From contig JAPYMA010000122.1 in the NCBI GenBank assembly GCA_035041965.1, positions 62,001-126,000 of the forward strand: a DNA stretch of 64,000 nt. The letters are read 5' to 3'. Under the pieces are notes generated by a model. That model was not told the origin of the DNA, searched no databases, and saw nothing but the letters and a program-made list of their open reading frames with translations. Source of the stretch: Anisakis pegreffii (Eukaryota > Nematoda > Chromadorea > Rhabditida > Anisakidae). Shown here one piece after another: positions 28,901-37,310 of the stretch. Every line of letters begins with the position of its first letter. Within the stretch, counting starts at the first letter, position 1. The translations under genes and the position numbers were made by a program.

Positions 28901-31900
28901 CTAAATTTTACCGCAAGCGCCCACAACAATTACCGTAATCAGCTTACGGTTCACAGAAACTCTTATTAATTCCATAAGTTCTTCCATTGAAAAATGGCGA
29001 CCATGAATGCAACACAGCAGCGATAGTGAGATCAACCGTCGAAGTTTTGATCAACGCTGTGCTTCAATATGAATGTTCAGTATCTTTTGCATGTCTTGAT
29101 TGCTGAGTGCTTGAACTTGGTGTGTCTGGTATTAGGATGTATGCAGTAGTCAAATATCAGAGAATGGGTCTGGCACTGATAAGAAGAACATCATCTTTCT
29201 TATTCACAATCTGTATTGAATGCAAAACGTGAAGTTTTAAAGGTAAAGTTTACTTTCAGAAGGCTCGGCGTTACAGACAGTAACGAAGCTTTTATAAGGG
29301 AAACTTTTCGTTTTGAGTTCTTCAGAAAATGAGAGCGAGCCTAGTTGGAAAGCACAAGAGCAAACGGCAACATCAGCTGGAAGGGGAAGGGAGAAGAAGA
29401 GATGAATTGCAAGATTCTTAAGATGAGCGAAACATCCACACACTGAATGACATGTAACATTTCAATTGAAATTTGCAGTTGATCAAGTTAGCAGTCAAGC
29501 GAAATAATAATAACGTTTTTGCAAGAAATGCGAAAACGTTGAAAATTTTCAGCTGTTTGCTCACAGACAATTATCATTATCATTTGTTACCATTTATCAT
29601 TATCGTTTTCACGTTGAAAATTATTTTACGTTGAAAATTTTCACGTTGAAAAATTGAACATTATTTCTCACATTAACGGAACGTTAATTATCGTCCAAAC
29701 ACATTCGGCTGATCATGATTCAGTCAAAAGACTGCATGACGAGCAATCACGAATTTACACAGCGAAAGTGAAAACTTGCAGCATCGCATATGAGCATCAG
29801 ATACGAAAGTGAATTTCATTTCTGCCCAACAATTCAGTCAGTCATGTTTGGAATTATGCGTCAACACAACGAATGGAAATAACGCTGCATAGGCAATCTG
29901 TCGAAAGGGCTTGTTAAAAAGAGAATTTCACCGAAAAAAATGGCCTCTGTGCTAAGAAACAGTTTGTGCTATGAGAAAGCATCAGCTGATGCTAAGTGTG
30001 AAATAACTCAACGGATAAATTGATAGAGTTCATCGAAAATTCTTCTCAAACCACTAAATTGCACGACGATCACAATATGAATACGCACTGACAAATATGA
30101 CCTGTATCGATTGTCTTGAAGTGGAATAATGGTAACAATCGTTTCAAAGAAATCGGAAAGTTACCTTGGTTCCTTGCGACGTGAGCTACTACACCGATGG
30201 TAACAATCGTAGCAGTAATAACAAAAATTGAAAAAAAGTAATAACAAGAACAATAATAATAAAATAACAACGGTAATAACACGAATAAAAACAATAATAA
30301 TAACAATAACAATGATGGTGTCGATGATGGTAACAAGGAGTTTGTATTTAAAATAACAACTGAATATTAAATTCTACAATCTACTCAAACACTCATAAAA
30401 AGCATTCAATTGAACAACTTAATTCTATGCGAACTCAAGTAACCATACAATTTCACATCATCAAAATTCATTCTCCATTCCTTTATCAAATACTCGGTTT
30501 TTTTTTCTCCTCAACCAAAACAGAGATGGAAAATAAAATAAAATGGCACGAAACATAACGATTGCAGAAAACCTTTGCAAAATATGCAACACTCATTTCA
30601 TCTCAAAACGCAGATTAATGACCTCAGTAAGGCAGCAATTATTCGAAAAATTTCGCGGATATTTCCTTTAGGATAATATCCACTTTAAAAATATCAGTGA
30701 TCACGATTCAGTTCTTTACTTAACCTTCCTCAGTTGTTACAAGGAAATACAGAGATGAAAAGTGCGTTAGATTTGCAGTCAGTGTAAAGAATCGCACGGA
30801 ATATTGCGATGGAAGAAAAGCATTGAACTGAATTAATATTTGTTTAGCGATTCTCTTTGCATGTCAACAGCTAAGGCATCAGCCTTCTGTCTGATCAGCT
30901 ATCAATACCATTCTCTGCTGCACAGCATATACTCACTGACTGATGCACACTAATTGCAAGAAAGCAACGTATTTCTTTTCCAACTTCACATGCACATAAC
31001 AATAAGCATCCGAATTTCTCGGTAGCAAACATTTAGTTTTTCAACCATTATTCCCGTGAATCTTATACATTACGAGAACTGAGGAGAAAAAAAAGTGGGA
31101 GAACAGAAATGAAGAAAAGTAAGAGAAGATCGTGAGAGATTTTCGCATTATGCCAGAACGAAACAATCGAACTGAATCTAGTAACATTCATTATGTTGAC
31201 GATAACGCTAAGTATAAATCTACTTTCATAGGAGGAACAAACGCGGAAAGGAGTAGCGCCAACACTGCCCTAATAGCTCGCAGTATCGAATTTCGCAAAA
31301 AATGAGCAGTCAGATGGATGTAAGAGAAAAAAGCCGAAAAACACACAAAAGCGACCTGTATCGAAAGCGACTTCCAATCGAGAAAATTGACTTCGGTGGT
31401 ATGGCTGGCGGTACAATGAGGCGGAAGAAAGTGTGATGTTCTATGCAACTCTTCCATAATGCCTTACAGCTTTCAGGACTTTGTATGTTGAATAACATTA
31501 CCGTGTCTTCTTCTACCTAAACGTTCCGTCGGTTATGTACACAAACGGCAACGGATGCATATGCAAGAAACTAGTCAACTGAAAACAGTGACCGTCGTCT
31601 TCTCTCGGAGAACGCTGCTCTTACAATTAGAACGCTGATCATCATCAATCTGTTATTTCAGAAGTGCTTAAAGAGCAAATTCATAATTGCGATTTCTAAG
31701 CCAGAAGCAACGATTTGCATCAAATTGATCACAACTGCATTCGCAAGTAAATTACGATATTAGTACAGAGAACAGTGGAAAGGGTCAATTGGAATAATAT
31801 TGGGCGAGTGGAAGTGGCGAAACAATGAACCTACATTATCTTCGTTGAGGGTGCGCATATAGACACTGAATAATTTCTTTTTGAATGACAACTTCATGAT

Positions 31901-34900
31901 CGATGACCACGGATAGAGTGCCTCGCGACGTCCCGATCGAAATACCAAAACCCCGCAGCTACTGACCCCGACACCAATCGCATTATCGCCAGATTCCTTC
32001 AATAATTTTTCGAATTTAATATAGACGCAAAACAACAAAGTGAAGCATTGGATGGATAATTTTCCGTCAGCATTGTTTAACATATTCGCAGCATAACTAG
32101 GAAAGAAAGAAGTTTGACGATACAACATCATCGTGATATTTAGTGAGAATATTGGTTAATATACTCAATGGTTAAATGAATAATTTTTTAGTGAATGAAC
32201 ACTTTTTGCTTGCAGCAAATTAGTGAACGAATGGCGTATGAAAAAAATTGTGTTTTATGGTGGTAGATTAAGTAAAAACAGGTCGGGAGTTAGGTGACCA
32301 TCACATATAGTGACTCAATCGAAGAACAATTCACCTTCGCAGGATAAAGATCCACACCGTAAAGTTCGAGTTTTTTTACGTGTTCTAAGAAGTTGAACTC
32401 GGCTTCAGCTGGGCTCTGGCCTTTGTGCAGTTTGTGCAACTCAGCAACGTTCTTGATGAAATTTTCACTCTGACCAGGTATAATTTGAAATCCATTCAAA
32501 TAGTCAGGGCCGTGATCCTCTGGACTATAATCACCGAATTCGGCTGAAAAAAAAAACAGTCCGAATAAGATAGATGAATCAGTAGGAATCATTCAATCAT
32601 AGCGTTGCACTAAAATAAATTTAAGGTGGAACAACAGAGTGGACTGATAAACATCGGTGGAATATTCCGTGCATAAATATGCGTAAACTCACATTGGGCA
32701 GCATAGCTGCCGAGGAGGGCAGCTGTACCTTCAGGACACGCTAATCTTCCTTCGATTAAGTCCTTCCTGAGTTGCAAGAACACATGATAACTGAAAAGAA
32801 GCAACTGTTGTTTCAAGAGATGTTAGCGTGTCATTTCTTGACATGTTTAAAGACCAGCTCAGAGTGAGTGTAAGCGATGTGTTGTCATATGTGATAATCA
32901 GTTCACGAAAATTAACATTGAAAACAATCGCTAATCTCTTACCGAGTGTATTCCTCAACCAATTTTGCTGGATCGTTGACATAGAATTTAACCCTGAAGA
33001 AGAGCCGATACGGAGGATCTGAAAAGCACACAATGCTTATAAGGGAAATTGGAACACATATACCTCAATACTGAGCAGTTCACTTTTCTACGAACGAATG
33101 AATCACACTTTATGCGAGAATAAGGCATTTTGATAAAAATTTTGACGGGATATTCCACAATTTTTGCATTAGTTCAACATTATCATGTAAATATGATTAA
33201 TTTAGATGATAGGAATCGAAGAATAAGGAGAAAAACTGAAAAACGATTATATCAAATGATATGCAGCAAAACGAATTCGAGATGATTGAGTGATTCGTTC
33301 TGAAACGAACGTTGAATGAAGCAATTAAATAATGAAAACTAAAAGTGCCGTAAAGGAACAATTGATTATAACGAAATGACATAAATTCTTACAGATCATT
33401 TGCTTCCGTATGGATTTTGTGGGATCGAGCCATCTCTGAAAAATAACTCTCACAGCATTTTTTAATTCAAGAAGTAAGGGAATTTCAATTCCTCGATAAG
33501 ACAACAGCTTTCCCTGCACCAAGCAGATTCAATGCCAAGTAGTAGTAAACGCAAACGGTTTATAGATTACTGTTGGTGCAATTCATTTCATCAACTCAAT
33601 GAAACCTCAATGGCACACCAATAGAGCTATAAAAACTGCAAATAAGCTGAACAGCACGAGACCAAACTCGAAGTTAGAAAGTCATTACCTTGATGCCTGA
33701 CTGACTAGGATCGAGCACACAAAAAAACTGCAGACCAAAATAATCTTTCTCGACCAACTCAAGATGCTCAAAGACCTTGTCCAGCAAAGCTTGACCTCTT
33801 GCATGTCGCTGAAAAAGAGTTACTCATTATGTGCTGGAATATGACCGATAGTCTCACTGAACTGTATTTTCAAGATAAACTGTTGCAGAAGAACATTTTG
33901 CTGTTCCGTGACATAAGTAAATGAACAGAGCCTATCAGCCACTGTCAAATTGAACCATGACTAGAAGAGAATTTCAGCCCAGCAAAACGACACTTTTTCA
34001 CATCGAGGAGGGTTCAGTCGAGTATTTTATGTAATAACCAAATATATACTAGATTAAGAAAACCGTAACAAACTGAACTGAAATTTCATGCTCAAATCAT
34101 TTGTCCATGGGACATACTCGATAGGTCTATACTCATTTTGTGGTACATGGGACTCTATACTCTTTTGTATTTTGTGGTATATTGGTTACAAGTTTTCCAG
34201 ACTGGCTTCAACTACACTCAAGAATAGTGCTGTCATTTCTATCGTGATTTGGTTAAAATCAACACCATTCCAATGAAATGAGTATCTCCATAGAACTACG
34301 AGATGATTCCAGAACTGACTATTTTTCTCGTTCAAGAACGGACGAGAAGGATTTATGCATAACAAATGAGTGATATCCGATAGGTGCAAACTTTCCCCAG
34401 CACAATGTTATTTGATCCAACATTATCGTATTTCATCCTAGAATCCATAATCAAAATCAAATACAAATTACCACTCAAAGCTGCGCAAATAAAGGCAAGC
34501 ACAGTTGGTTAGATAAATACCCCATAGTTTTCATTCTCGTTTCGAACTATTATTTTTTCAATTCCCAACTCTCCAATAACATTAATAAGATTGGATGCAT
34601 TTCACGATTTATTTCGGAGATGAAAATTCACATTAGATAAGAGGTTTATCGTAGATGCCGAGATAGTTTTATCGCTCGGTGATTTCAATCAGATTGCAAT
34701 AACGAGCTTGTTTATTGATGTTCATATGCAGAAGAATAATTCAACTTCTACATCCATAAATGTAATGTGCATCGATCGGATCATGCAAATTTGTCTCATT
34801 AGGGAGTCAAACCGAAAAAGATCCTCGTGGGACGGTGGTCATCAATATGCGTCGTATGGATTCGCCTTCAATTTCGATATGCTCTTGCGCATGTCTCTTT

Positions 34901-35631
34901 TTGATATTCCAAAATGAATGCATATTAGATGGAAGACTATCATTTTGTCAATCAAGACTATCTATTACCACCATAAGCATGCAGTGGAAGCATAAGCTGC
35001 CTGCCTGCCTCCTAACAAAACAACCAGCAAGCACTGAGTAATTGTACTAACAATCGCATCAATGGATGCAAACGCTTAACAACGATAATACTGGTCAAGC
35101 ACTATGTAAACATAATCAATCAAGAGAACGCTTCGCTTGAATTGAACAAGATCTATTGACGATAGAATAAAACACTGAAATGCATCAGCGTTGTGATTTC
35201 ACTGATCAACTTGAGTCGTGCAAAACATCAGCAAAGTTAAAATCGTTATCGAACTATAAACTAAATCATGAAATCAATTGATAACTGTTCATATTTCAGT
35301 TCAGAGTGCTACTTCTAAAACGCAACAAAGAAAGTAATGTGCAACGATAACATATTACTAATTGTAAGTACAACGCTTCAGTGGATGAATCAGAACAGTG
35401 ATGCACTACGTATTCATTAGGAATCGCAAGTAAGACGCGTTGAATAATCATTACTGCTGAACAACGAACAATTCAATGGTGAAAACTCACATCGACTTCG
35501 AAGTTGCGTTCACTGTCATCAAGAAATTGCACAGTGCAAATGATTGTTCGATAAGGCTGTATAGCAACACTGTCCGGGTTGAGACCCTCTGAATCGCGAA
35601 CGCTGTAACTGCCAGAGCCAAATCTGATCAT
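1777..35631 (-). CDS. ptp-1: FERM-domain gene of the PTPN3/PTPN4 (PTP-1) type, 3' part off-window; gene span
   Basis: Eleven exons join in one frame: 35631-35491, 33808-33689, 33435-33393, 33018-32943, 32790-32693, 32543-32335, 31996-31835, 31516-31356, 23901-23833, 21518-21291 and 1990-1777, giving 507 codons with no stop. Residues about 29-337 form a three-lobe FERM domain, about 338-360 the FERM-adjacent segment, and 361-507 a low-complexity Ser/Arg/Pro linker. FERM proteins of this class sit under the plasma membrane and bind membrane-protein tails and phosphoinositides; PTPN3/4 also carry PDZ and tyrosine-phosphatase domains. The N-terminus, the RWLDP-K-IRKQ stretch in F1 and the YPW...KLSFK stretch in F3 fit PTPN3/4 as I remember them. 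Protein 4.1 shares the ELHK...YGVDL..AK and FRYSGRT motifs. No PDZ or phosphatase exon is visible, so they should lie left of base 1. FERM assignment is near certain; the subfamily is about 70% sure. Confidence 0.88.
4309..4330 (+). repeat. (GTTT)n microsatellite
   Basis: About five tandem GTTT units in intron 10. Confidence 0.85.
6908..6982 (+). repeat. TTA/ATT-rich tract
   Basis: Degenerate TTA trinucleotide run about 75 bp long, almost free of G and C. Confidence 0.8.
7018..7111 (+). repeat. Direct repeat, two 35-bp copies
   Basis: Copies at 7018-7052 and 7077-7111 share the core AGAATTAC.TTGATTCATC and differ at 2 of 35 positions. The start-to-start distance is 59 bp. Confidence 0.85.
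10295..10316 (+). repeat. (ACA)n microsatellite
   Basis: Six tandem ACA/CAA units in intron 10. Confidence 0.85.
15596..15859 (+). other. Coding-like frame interrupted by one TAG, inside intron 10
   Basis: One plus-strand frame reads VFFVEELTRPNFRPKPDSEH..., is broken by TAG at 15680-15682, and continues ASAPHWEDASGERFEGIREV... to a TGA at 15857. It runs antisense to the host gene and is richer in G than its surroundings. It could be a decayed transposon or retrocopy fragment. I do not recognise a family, and the opposite strand also has open stretches, so chance is possible. Confidence 0.22.
15881..16005 (-). CDS. Candidate terminal exon after a C12 polypyrimidine tract
   Basis: The acceptor is ctttag directly after an uninterrupted run of twelve C (minus strand). 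In phase 1 it reads RYADLITPVVFQETAVPLCF, then ANVILHHGNSQEIVAVIKKF and TAA. In phase 2, which would match exon 10 of the FERM gene, it reads a different 28-codon tail ending in TAA at about 15919-15917. The open frame extends upstream without an ATG, so it is not a complete gene. The family is unknown. Confidence 0.22.
16011..16022 (+). repeat. G12 homopolymer
   Basis: Twelve consecutive G on the plus strand; as C12 on the minus strand it forms the pyrimidine tract before the acceptor at 16006. Confidence 0.9.
19762..19799. repeat. Inverted repeat, 11-bp arms
   Basis: Arms acttttgaaat (19762-19772) and atttcaaaagt (19789-19799) are perfect complements around a 16-nt AT-rich loop. Confidence 0.75.
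21291..21518 (-). CDS. ptp-1: Exon 10: Ser-rich linker after the FERM/FA region
   Basis: Seventy-six codons, phase 2 to 2, residues 360-435. It opens RSQMWYRKWLPRKRSTVTF, a basic and aromatic patch, then becomes Ser/Thr/Asp rich (HSSNSSLALPSSDGTDDSAT) and ends SEKKSDSSPSPR. The acceptor (catcag after a long U run) and donor (GAAG|gtttgt) are acceptable and both phases match. The local sequence is clearly richer in G and C than the flanking introns. In PTPN3/4 the equivalent region is a disordered, phosphorylated linker. No homology identifies it by itself. Confidence 0.75.
21519..23832 (-). other. Intron 9 (2,314 bp)
   Basis: Apart from the microexon candidate at 23759-23788, nothing in this stretch was recognised. 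The short open frames have no family motif. Confidence 0.6.
23759..23788 (-). CDS. Candidate 30-nt microexon (alternative)
   Basis: Thirty nucleotides between gccgcatcag and CTCTC|gtaagt. Phase in and out are both 2, so inclusion between exons 9 and 10 would insert ten residues (AQCSHVKILS after the split serine) without shifting the frame. The donor is strong; the acceptor has a poor pyrimidine tract. No family homology is expected in this linker, so splice signals and phase are the only support. Confidence 0.28.
23833..23901 (-). CDS. ptp-1: Exon 9: FERM-adjacent (FA) segment
   Basis: Sixty-nine nt, phase 2 to 2, between gcttgcag and CAAAG|gtaaat. With the split serine it reads GRTEYQSMEEMRRRARVERT then FQ. 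The GRTE-Q opening follows FRYS in 4.1, PTPN4 and EPB41L5; the basic stretch is the FA region, which in 4.1 family members is regulated by phosphorylation. The clean continuation of FRYSGRT across the intron is the best evidence that the distant left exons belong to this gene. Confidence 0.92.
24094..24104 (+). repeat. G11 homopolymer
   Basis: Eleven consecutive G within intron 8, just right of exon 9. Such runs are rare in this AT-rich sequence. Confidence 0.9.
29595..29660 (+). repeat. GTTGAAAA short tandem repeat
   Basis: Three copies of ACGTTGAAAA(T) lie in about 60 bp, with a fourth near 29.53 kb. It looks like replication slippage inside intron 8. Confidence 0.7.
30232..30335 (+). repeat. 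AAC/AAT-rich tract
   Basis: About 100 bp of AACAATAAT-type triplets in intron 8. On the minus strand it produces a spurious Leu/Phe/Val-rich open frame. Confidence 0.8.
31356..31516 (-). CDS. ptp-1: Exon 8: FERM F3 lobe, C-terminal helix
   Basis: Encodes residues 284-337, phase 0 to 2. It contains SPESCKALWKSCIEHHTFFR, the signature F3 helix, then LIVPPAIPPKSIFSIGSRF and RY(S). Acceptor cgtttag|GTAGAA, donor TACAG|gtcgct. The codon split at its end is completed by the T that opens exon 9, giving the conserved FRYSGRT across a 7.5-kb intron. Confidence 0.93.
31835..31996 (-). CDS. ptp-1: Exon 7: FERM F3 (PH-like) lobe, first half
   Basis: Fifty-four codons, phase 0 to 0, residues 230-283. 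It carries IGVGVSSCGVLVFRSGRR, then LYPWSSIMKLSFKKKLF, the PH/PTB-like strands of F3; the PW.(I/K)(L/I)K(I/L)SFK core is diagnostic. The donor is AAT|gtaggt. The acceptor chosen, attgaag|GAATCT, lacks the usual C before AG, but it gives the right phase and the alignment supports it. An acceptor a few bases away is possible. Confidence 0.88.
32335..32543 (-). CDS. ptp-1: Exon 6: FERM F2 lobe, remainder
   Basis: Residues 160-229, phase 1 to 0. It starts EFGDYSPEDHGPDYLNGF and contains ELHKLHKGQSPAEAEFNFLE and KKLELYGVDLYPAK. The GDY motif, the P.(E/Q)AE..FL segment and YGVDL end the F2 lobe in 4.1 and PTPN3/4 proteins. The acceptor follows a run of U and the donor is AAG|gtgaat. Confidence 0.95.
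32693..32790 (-). CDS. ptp-1: Exon 5: FERM F2 lobe, first helices
   Basis: Ninety-eight nt, phase 2 to 1, residues 127-160: YHVFLQLRKDLIEGRLACPE, then GTAALLGSYAAQ(S). The pattern FLQ.K.D...GRL.CP...AALL.SYA.QSE is the F2 acyl-CoA-binding-protein-like helix bundle. Acceptor ttttcag, donor CAAT|gtgagt. Confidence 0.95.
32943..33018 (-). CDS. ptp-1: Exon 4: FERM F1-F2 junction
   Basis: Seventy-six nt, phase 1 to 2, residues 102-127: YPPYRLFFRVKFYVNDPAKL then VEEYTR. The pattern PP(Y)..FRVKFY...DP.KL.EE.TR is the strand and linker joining F1 to F2. Splice sites are cttttcag and CTCG|gtaaga. Confidence 0.95.
33393..33435 (-). CDS. ptp-1: Exon 3: end of FERM F1 lobe
   Basis: A 43-nt exon between atttttcag and ATCT|gtaaga, phase 0 to 1, residues 88-101: RWLDPTKSIRKQMI. 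The WLDP-K-I-KQ signature closes the F1 lobe in 4.1, PTPN3/4 and related FERM proteins, and RWLDP is closest to PTPN4 from memory. The introns on either side are 253 and 374 bp. Confidence 0.93.
33689..33808 (-). CDS. ptp-1: Exon 2: FERM F1 lobe
   Basis: Forty codons, phase 0 to 0, residues 48-87, flanked by ctttttcag and AAG|gtaatg. It reads RHARGQALLDKVFEHLEL followed by VEKDYFGLQFF, the classic F1 helix and the DYFGL motif found in nearly all FERM domains. It continues with a short loop, VLDPSQSGIK. A 1,682-bp intron separates it from exon 1. Confidence 0.95.
35491..35631 (-). CDS. ptp-1: Exon 1: start codon and beginning of FERM F1 lobe
   Basis: Encodes residues 1-47, beginning MIRFGSGSYSVRDSEG and running into the first F1 strand, IICTVQFLDDSERNFEVD. 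The donor is GAT|gtgagt, phase 0. I chose the ATG at 35631 because the next residues (RF..., SY.VR.SE) align with the N-termini of vertebrate PTPN3/4 as remembered. The frame stays open upstream to a second acceptor at 35686, so an N-terminal extension of 18 residues (35685-35632) cannot be excluded. The nearer acceptor (tttcag at 35650-35645) would leave a 13-nt leader. Confidence 0.85.
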
Positions 35632-35644
35632 CCCGGGCTCATCG

Positions 35645-35650
35645 CTGAAA
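35645..35650 (-). promoter_or_regulatory. Candidate trans-splice or 5'UTR acceptor before the start codon
   Basis: The motif aatttcag ends 13 bases before the proposed ATG. It has the nematode consensus and could accept a spliced leader or join to a distant 5'UTR exon. The resulting leader would contain a four-codon upstream ORF whose stop overlaps the main ATG. A second acceptor, cattttcag, ends at 35686 and would leave the reading frame open. Only transcript data can choose between them. Confidence 0.4.
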
Positions 35651-35685
35651 TTTGTTTCATTGAACAATGAAAGGTGTTCTAGCAA

Positions 35686-36486
35686 CTGAAAATGCAAGCA
35701 AAAGGGATATGCTTTGAGGAAGAATGATGCACAATTCATGGAATGAAGAACGCACAAAAGGACTGGATACATGTTACAATGTTCTAAATAATAGCGACAT
35801 TCTGTTGAGCCATAAAATATTCATAAAGAATTAGGAAAAGGAGCGATGAAATGATTGCGCGAGAGTCATTTTCCATAAAATAAAGCACAACGCATCCGTT
35901 TACGAACAAACAGTCTAAGCCATACTGATCAAGGACATTCCGCAGACAATCACAATAATTGCTAGCATCGCCGTTATTGCCAATCGAATATAAAAATATG
36001 CGAATTTTCTCGGTGGAACACAAAAGCAAACAAAAGATAAAGCTGATGCAAGAGTTCTAGGAAAAAATCATCGGCGCTATTTTACAATGCAGATTACGAT
36101 AAAACGTGCACGAAAACGCTACGATTACACGCAAGGGAATGATATCTGCGAACGAACATTCATCAAGTTTTTAAAGAACTCGGTCAGTCGCACTGTCGAT
36201 TTGCTCTTCGATGAAACCAATAAAATCGTTTAAATCATCCAGAAACTAATGTACTCAGTATCTTTCAATAAACGTTTATCCATCAAGAGTGGCGAACTGA
36301 AGTGAATTTTGAAATTTTCGGAACAATAGTCCCATCAGCAGAAACAATATTAAAATGAATGCCAGCACAATTTTAAATTAGTGCAAACTGAGAAGGCTTC
36401 AAAAATGTTCTCTGCTCTTGAAAAGCTCGGAAGAACTTTTGAAAAGCTCAGCTCAAAGATCAAAAATGATTGTTCCGATCGATCAC
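35686..36486. other. Upstream flank of exon 1, no supported gene
   Basis: A minus-strand open frame at 35784-36029 begins with TTG, not ATG, and has no convincing acceptor. No TATA-like or initiator element was identified that would place a promoter here. Confidence 0.4.
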
Positions 36487-37173
36487 TCAACACTGCAATC
36501 GGCTTGAACGGCCAAAAACCTTGTAAACACATAAACTTTTTCTTTTCAGAAGAAGATCAGGCAGATGAATTGCACACATGAAAGTCAATTGGCGGATGTA
36601 TCGTGCCAACTCATCATTCGGTTTGTAGGATGAGAGAGCATAAAATAATCTGAAGAAACTGATTTTCGTGTGAGTTTCGAGACCGATTCCAAAAGTTGCG
36701 TTGCTTATAATGCTAACGTTGAAAAGACTGGAGGTATAATAACAACTTGAGTGGTAATGTAAAGGGAAGTGATCAAGCAATGAACACAAATAGATGATGT
36801 TACTGAGAAGGATGAGATTGATGGTAATCATATTATTAACCACTTCCAAAACAAAACCGTCCTTGAAACGTGATGAGAACGGTTCAGAGAAATTTCGCTG
36901 CTTTCCTTCGTTCCAGAATGACACTTTGTCAATTAACAAATTGAGCAGCCTAAGTGAACATGCTAAAACTGAAATGACGCAACAGAAACCAATCAACAAA
37001 TATTCAATGTTTATGGCGGTGTGCGCTTGTAAAATATTGTAATGAAACTGATACTGCAACAGAAAGAGCATGACTCGTTCAGAGCATAACATGAGAATGT
37101 TTAGGAACACTCTTGAAACATAAGAATCTTTCAATTCAGAATATAAGAATATAACAAATTTAGCATATAGCAT
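36487..37173 (-). CDS. 228-codon ORF, unrecognised hydrophobic protein
   Basis: The longest open frame in the window by a wide margin starts at a true ATG (37173) and ends in TGA. Two strong hydrophobic segments lie at residues 54-82 (INIEYLLIGFCCVISVLACS core) and 111-134 (ITINLILLSNIIYLCSLL). Weaker ones occur near residues 1-12 and 20-40, and the C-terminal third is basic. Third codon positions carry many C, unlike nearby intron sequence. I do not recognise a family; a fragment of a nematode seven-helix receptor is one possibility. It has no visible introns. Caution: T-rich noncoding DNA also translates into hydrophobic peptides, and the gene could be a pseudogene or lie in a 5' intron of the FERM gene. 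Confidence 0.38.
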   Translation of the reverse strand: MLYAKFVIFLYSELKDSYVSRVFLNILMLCSERVMLFLLQYQFHYNILQAHTAINIEYLLIGFCCVISVLACSLRLLNLLIDKVSFWNEGKQRNFSEPFSSRFKDGFVLEVVNNMITINLILLSNIIYLCSLLDHFPLHYHSSCYYTSSLFNVSIISNATFGIGLETHTKISFFRLFYALSSYKPNDELARYIRQLTFMCAIHLPDLLLKRKSLCVYKVFGRSSRLQC

Positions 37174-37179
37174 TTAGAA

Positions 37180-37310
37180 TTTCGAATTTTTTGCGTAAAT
37201 TTTAGATTTCGTATAGTATATATTGAAAATTTAGAAAAAATAGAAAAAAACTAGAAAAAGTCTAAATAAAAAGATTTAGAAAAAAACAGAATTTAGAATA
37301 TGACAAATAT
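37180..37310 (+). repeat. TAGAAAAA-rich low-complexity stretch
   Basis: About 130 bp dominated by TTTAGA and AGAAAAA words, just upstream of the ATG of the 228-codon ORF (minus strand). Nothing is coded in it. Confidence 0.65.

Larger units (their letters stand above)
23902..31355 (-). other. Intron 8 (7,454 bp)
   Basis: No exon needed by the FERM model lies here. It holds the AAC/AAT-rich tract at 30.23-30.34 kb and the GTTGAAAA repeat near 29.6 kb. A 24-nt piece at 30165-30188 has splice sites and the right phase, but it would break the conserved FRYSGRT. Open frames elsewhere in the intron have no recognisable content. Confidence 0.75.

Noticed and set aside
30165..30188. 24-nt exon candidate between exons 8 and 9 with matching phase
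   Set aside because: Inclusion would split the conserved FRYSGRTEYQ, and the acceptor is weak.
30070..30336. Leu/Val-rich 88-codon frame
   Set aside because: It is the translation of an AAC/AAT repeat.
35784..36029. 81-codon frame upstream of exon 1
   Set aside because: Starts with TTG; no good acceptor; no homology.
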